Shown here piece after piece: positions 45,803-47,535 of a DNA stretch of 47,535 bases. The position numbers were made by a program, and so were the translations under genes. The stretch's first letter is position 1. Every line of letters starts with the position of its first letter. Below the pieces are notes generated by a model, which saw nothing but the letters and a program-made list of their open reading frames with translations, was not told where the DNA came from and made no database searches. The DNA is from Chara braunii (taxonomy: Eukaryota > Streptophyta > Charophyceae > Charales > Characeae): the NCBI GenBank assembly GCA_003427395.1, contig BFEA01000134.1:1917743-1965277 (forward strand). Direction: 5' to 3'.

Positions 45803-45868
<66 letters not shown>
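45803..45868. repeat. (GA)n microsatellite
   Basis: About 65 bases of GA follow a short TA run, ahead of a donor-like ACGTACCTTG motif (45894). Confidence 0.9.
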
Positions 45869-45871
<3 letters not shown>

Positions 45872-46589
45872 GGAAGAGAGAGAGGAGAGAAAACGTACCT
45901 TGCTCTAGTAGTAATCTGTAGGAGCAACATTATTTTCCTTATTGGTAACAGCGGAAGGGGGTGTGTTACGACATTAGATCTCACTGTATCATTTTGACGC
46001 ATATCTCAGTGCTTAATGTTCTCTGCTAAGTACACGACTCTCTGATTTGCAATTAATCTACGTCATTTGGAGTCTCTGACTGTTGCTCCCGCTCATATTT
46101 TCTCACATATTATTGTTATTAATACCTTTATCATTATTATTTATGCAATCAGGCTTGTCTTCTCAATACTCAGCATGCGTATGAACAGATGACGAATCAC
46201 ATTGGCGACTTGCATCCGTACAAAGCTTAGAGGTAATGTAGCCAATAACACAGTTCAGATTCAAACTTGTCTCGGTCGGCTATGGCCGAGCAGCTACAGT
46301 TAGCAGCTTATTCGCATGAACGTAACTCTGGATCACCCTGAAAGCCCCACATGCCACTTGCCTTATGCGTAAATCATGATAAGAAATGCGAAGGATGATT
46401 CCCGGATGATAGAAGCTACGGCCATGACCCCTTTGAAGAACTACAACTATGACTACTAGAATTCACTAAGACTTCTATCCGGCAGGCCTACAGATCGAAC
46501 CCACAGCCTACAAATCTCGCGAGGTCTACACGGAAACTGAACACGGGTAAGGTTAGGACTTGGGATATAGCCCTGGGATCTGCATTCAC

Positions 46590-46960
46590 TACTGCAAATA
46601 AGTGGATACCGATTCTGACAAACAGGGACTATTAGACATAACAGACAAAACATAGACAGATGGGCAGACAACAACAGACAAACGAACAGATAAACCAACG
46701 CACACAGTCGGAAAGCACAGACAGACACTCGGACGGACACCCTGGGAATGGACGCAAACAGACAGTCAGATCAACTCAGACAATTAGTTAGATCAACTTA
46801 TATAGACTGAAACAGACTAGCAGAGAGTGACGGACGGACGACGGACAAACAAAGATAGACAGAATCAGACAATACAGCCTGGTACAGACAAGCAAACAGT
46901 CAGACAAATGGTCTGACACAGACAAGTACGTATTACCACAGACAGATACTGATGCAGGCA
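46590..46960. repeat. Degenerate CAGACA-rich tract
   Basis: ACAGACA, ACAGACAAA and AACAGA words recur at irregular spacing over about 370 bases. It looks like an old, decayed short tandem repeat. No coding potential is apparent. Confidence 0.6.
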
Positions 46961-47495
46961 AGCCACTGCGATATAACAAAGGGCCTGCCTCCACATTCGC
47001 CATGAAGGCTGTATGTTGCGCAAACGATGTTGTGCTGAAGCTCGCTGATACTCACGCGCTCTGTGTGTAAGTGGCATCTGTGTGTGGCGCAGGGTAGTCC
47101 TTGGGTATAAGTGGCATCTGTGTGTTGGGGAACGAGGTTGTAAGTGAGGCAAGAGACATACCTGGTGCTGGAAGCTTGCGACATTGGTCGTTGTATACTC
47201 GTACTTCGGAAAAGTTGTTGACGTCATCATTCAGCAATGTAGTACAGGCTAGAAAGGATCTGCCATCTGTGGTCTGAGCGCCAAGCGCCAGATAGGATAT
47301 CAACACTGGTTCTTCATTGATGATGATAATGAGACTTTACCAGTACTGTTAATTATGAGTTTTTTGTGTCTTCTTATCTGATAAAACTCGTGATGCAATT
47401 CTGCTGATGTTTCGAGGTCACAAATATCTGGTCTTGTGTATATGATGTTGTTTGATTGTTGAAGAGTGTTATTGCTCATCTTTATCGACTGATTG

Positions 47496-47498
<3 letters not shown>

Positions 47499-47532
<34 letters not shown>

Positions 47533-47535
47533 CAT
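47499..47535. repeat. (ATT)n array at window end
   Basis: This ATT array ends another LTR module (47090-47498), which matches 44040-44455 and 6270-6680. It is truncated by the window edge. Confidence 0.85.

Larger units (their letters stand above)
40360..47535 (+). mobile_element. Third, diverged LTR of the same family (5' part)
   Basis: It begins TGTCGGAG and shares ACAAGGGTATTT, then TCCTCGACCA, CTCCCCTTCTA and GTAGGTTTCA with the start of LTR2. Next come an X-like part (T-arm, TTAG..GTTTC, TC/GA tracts) and then LTR-body modules: CTGCACTGACCGACATCTTC (42791-) parallels 4873-, GGATCTACCATCTGTAG (44210-) parallels 6441-, and AATCTGGTCTTGTGTA (44378-) parallels 6610-. The order is the same as LTR2, but divergence is high and the internal modules differ in number. 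The window ends inside it, so solo LTR or full element cannot be decided. Confidence 0.75.

Overview
The window looks like nuclear DNA of a streptophyte (land-plant or charophyte lineage). It contains no bacterial-style operons, rRNA genes or intact tRNA genes. It is dominated by one decayed, very large Ty3/Gypsy-type LTR retrotransposon. The plant assignment rests mainly on the primer-binding site at 13008-13027, which I recognise as the complement of the plant tRNA-Asp 3' end. A characean alga is possible given the abundant ATT microsatellites and bulky repeats, but that is inference.

Layout. 1-155 is an unclassified left edge. 156-1254 is a segment (called X here) in inverted orientation. 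1252-13005 is the body of the left LTR, ending in CGACA two bases before the PBS. 13006-25851 is the internal region (about 12.8 kb). 25852-39512 is the right LTR (about 13.7 kb), starting TGTCG and ending CGACA, and containing X in its original orientation (26567-27667). 39513-40359 is a spacer with a tRNA-like fragment and a CCGCGG cluster. 40360-47535 is the 5' part of a third, much more diverged LTR of the same family, cut by the window end and carrying two related hAT-type MITEs (43185-43960 and 44513-45147).

Internal region, in order: two tandem, homologous, frameshifted pre-gag ORFs of about 235 codons (13857-14563, 14636-15343) with no recognised family; gag capsid (15510-16376); Gly/Arg/Gln-rich nucleocapsid with a CCHC knuckle; a linker and an aspartic protease (to 18736); reverse transcriptase; RNase H; integrase (to 22106); then a separate long ORF (22497-24266) with two capsid-like repeats, a coiled coil and its own CCHC knuckle, which looks like a second Gag-like protein in the position usually used for env. 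Each of the four ORF groups is preceded by a 3' splice-site-like sequence, so spliced subgenomic RNAs are a reasonable hypothesis. The copy is dead: the frame carries many TGA/TAG/TAA codons and several indels, and most stops look like single transitions.

The LTRs are themselves built from repeated modules: four copies of one module at about 1.5-3.6 kb, four copies of an approximately 400-bp module each ending in an (ATT)n array, and a 162-bp higher-order array of ATAAG...CTTAT hairpins. The antisense strand of many modules carries a conserved splice-donor-like site, often at the end of a constant 44-bp block. LTR1 and LTR2 are a mosaic: two tracts (731 bp and about 2.37 kb, the latter including long ATT arrays) are identical while the rest differs by a few percent, implying either gene conversion or an assembly artefact.
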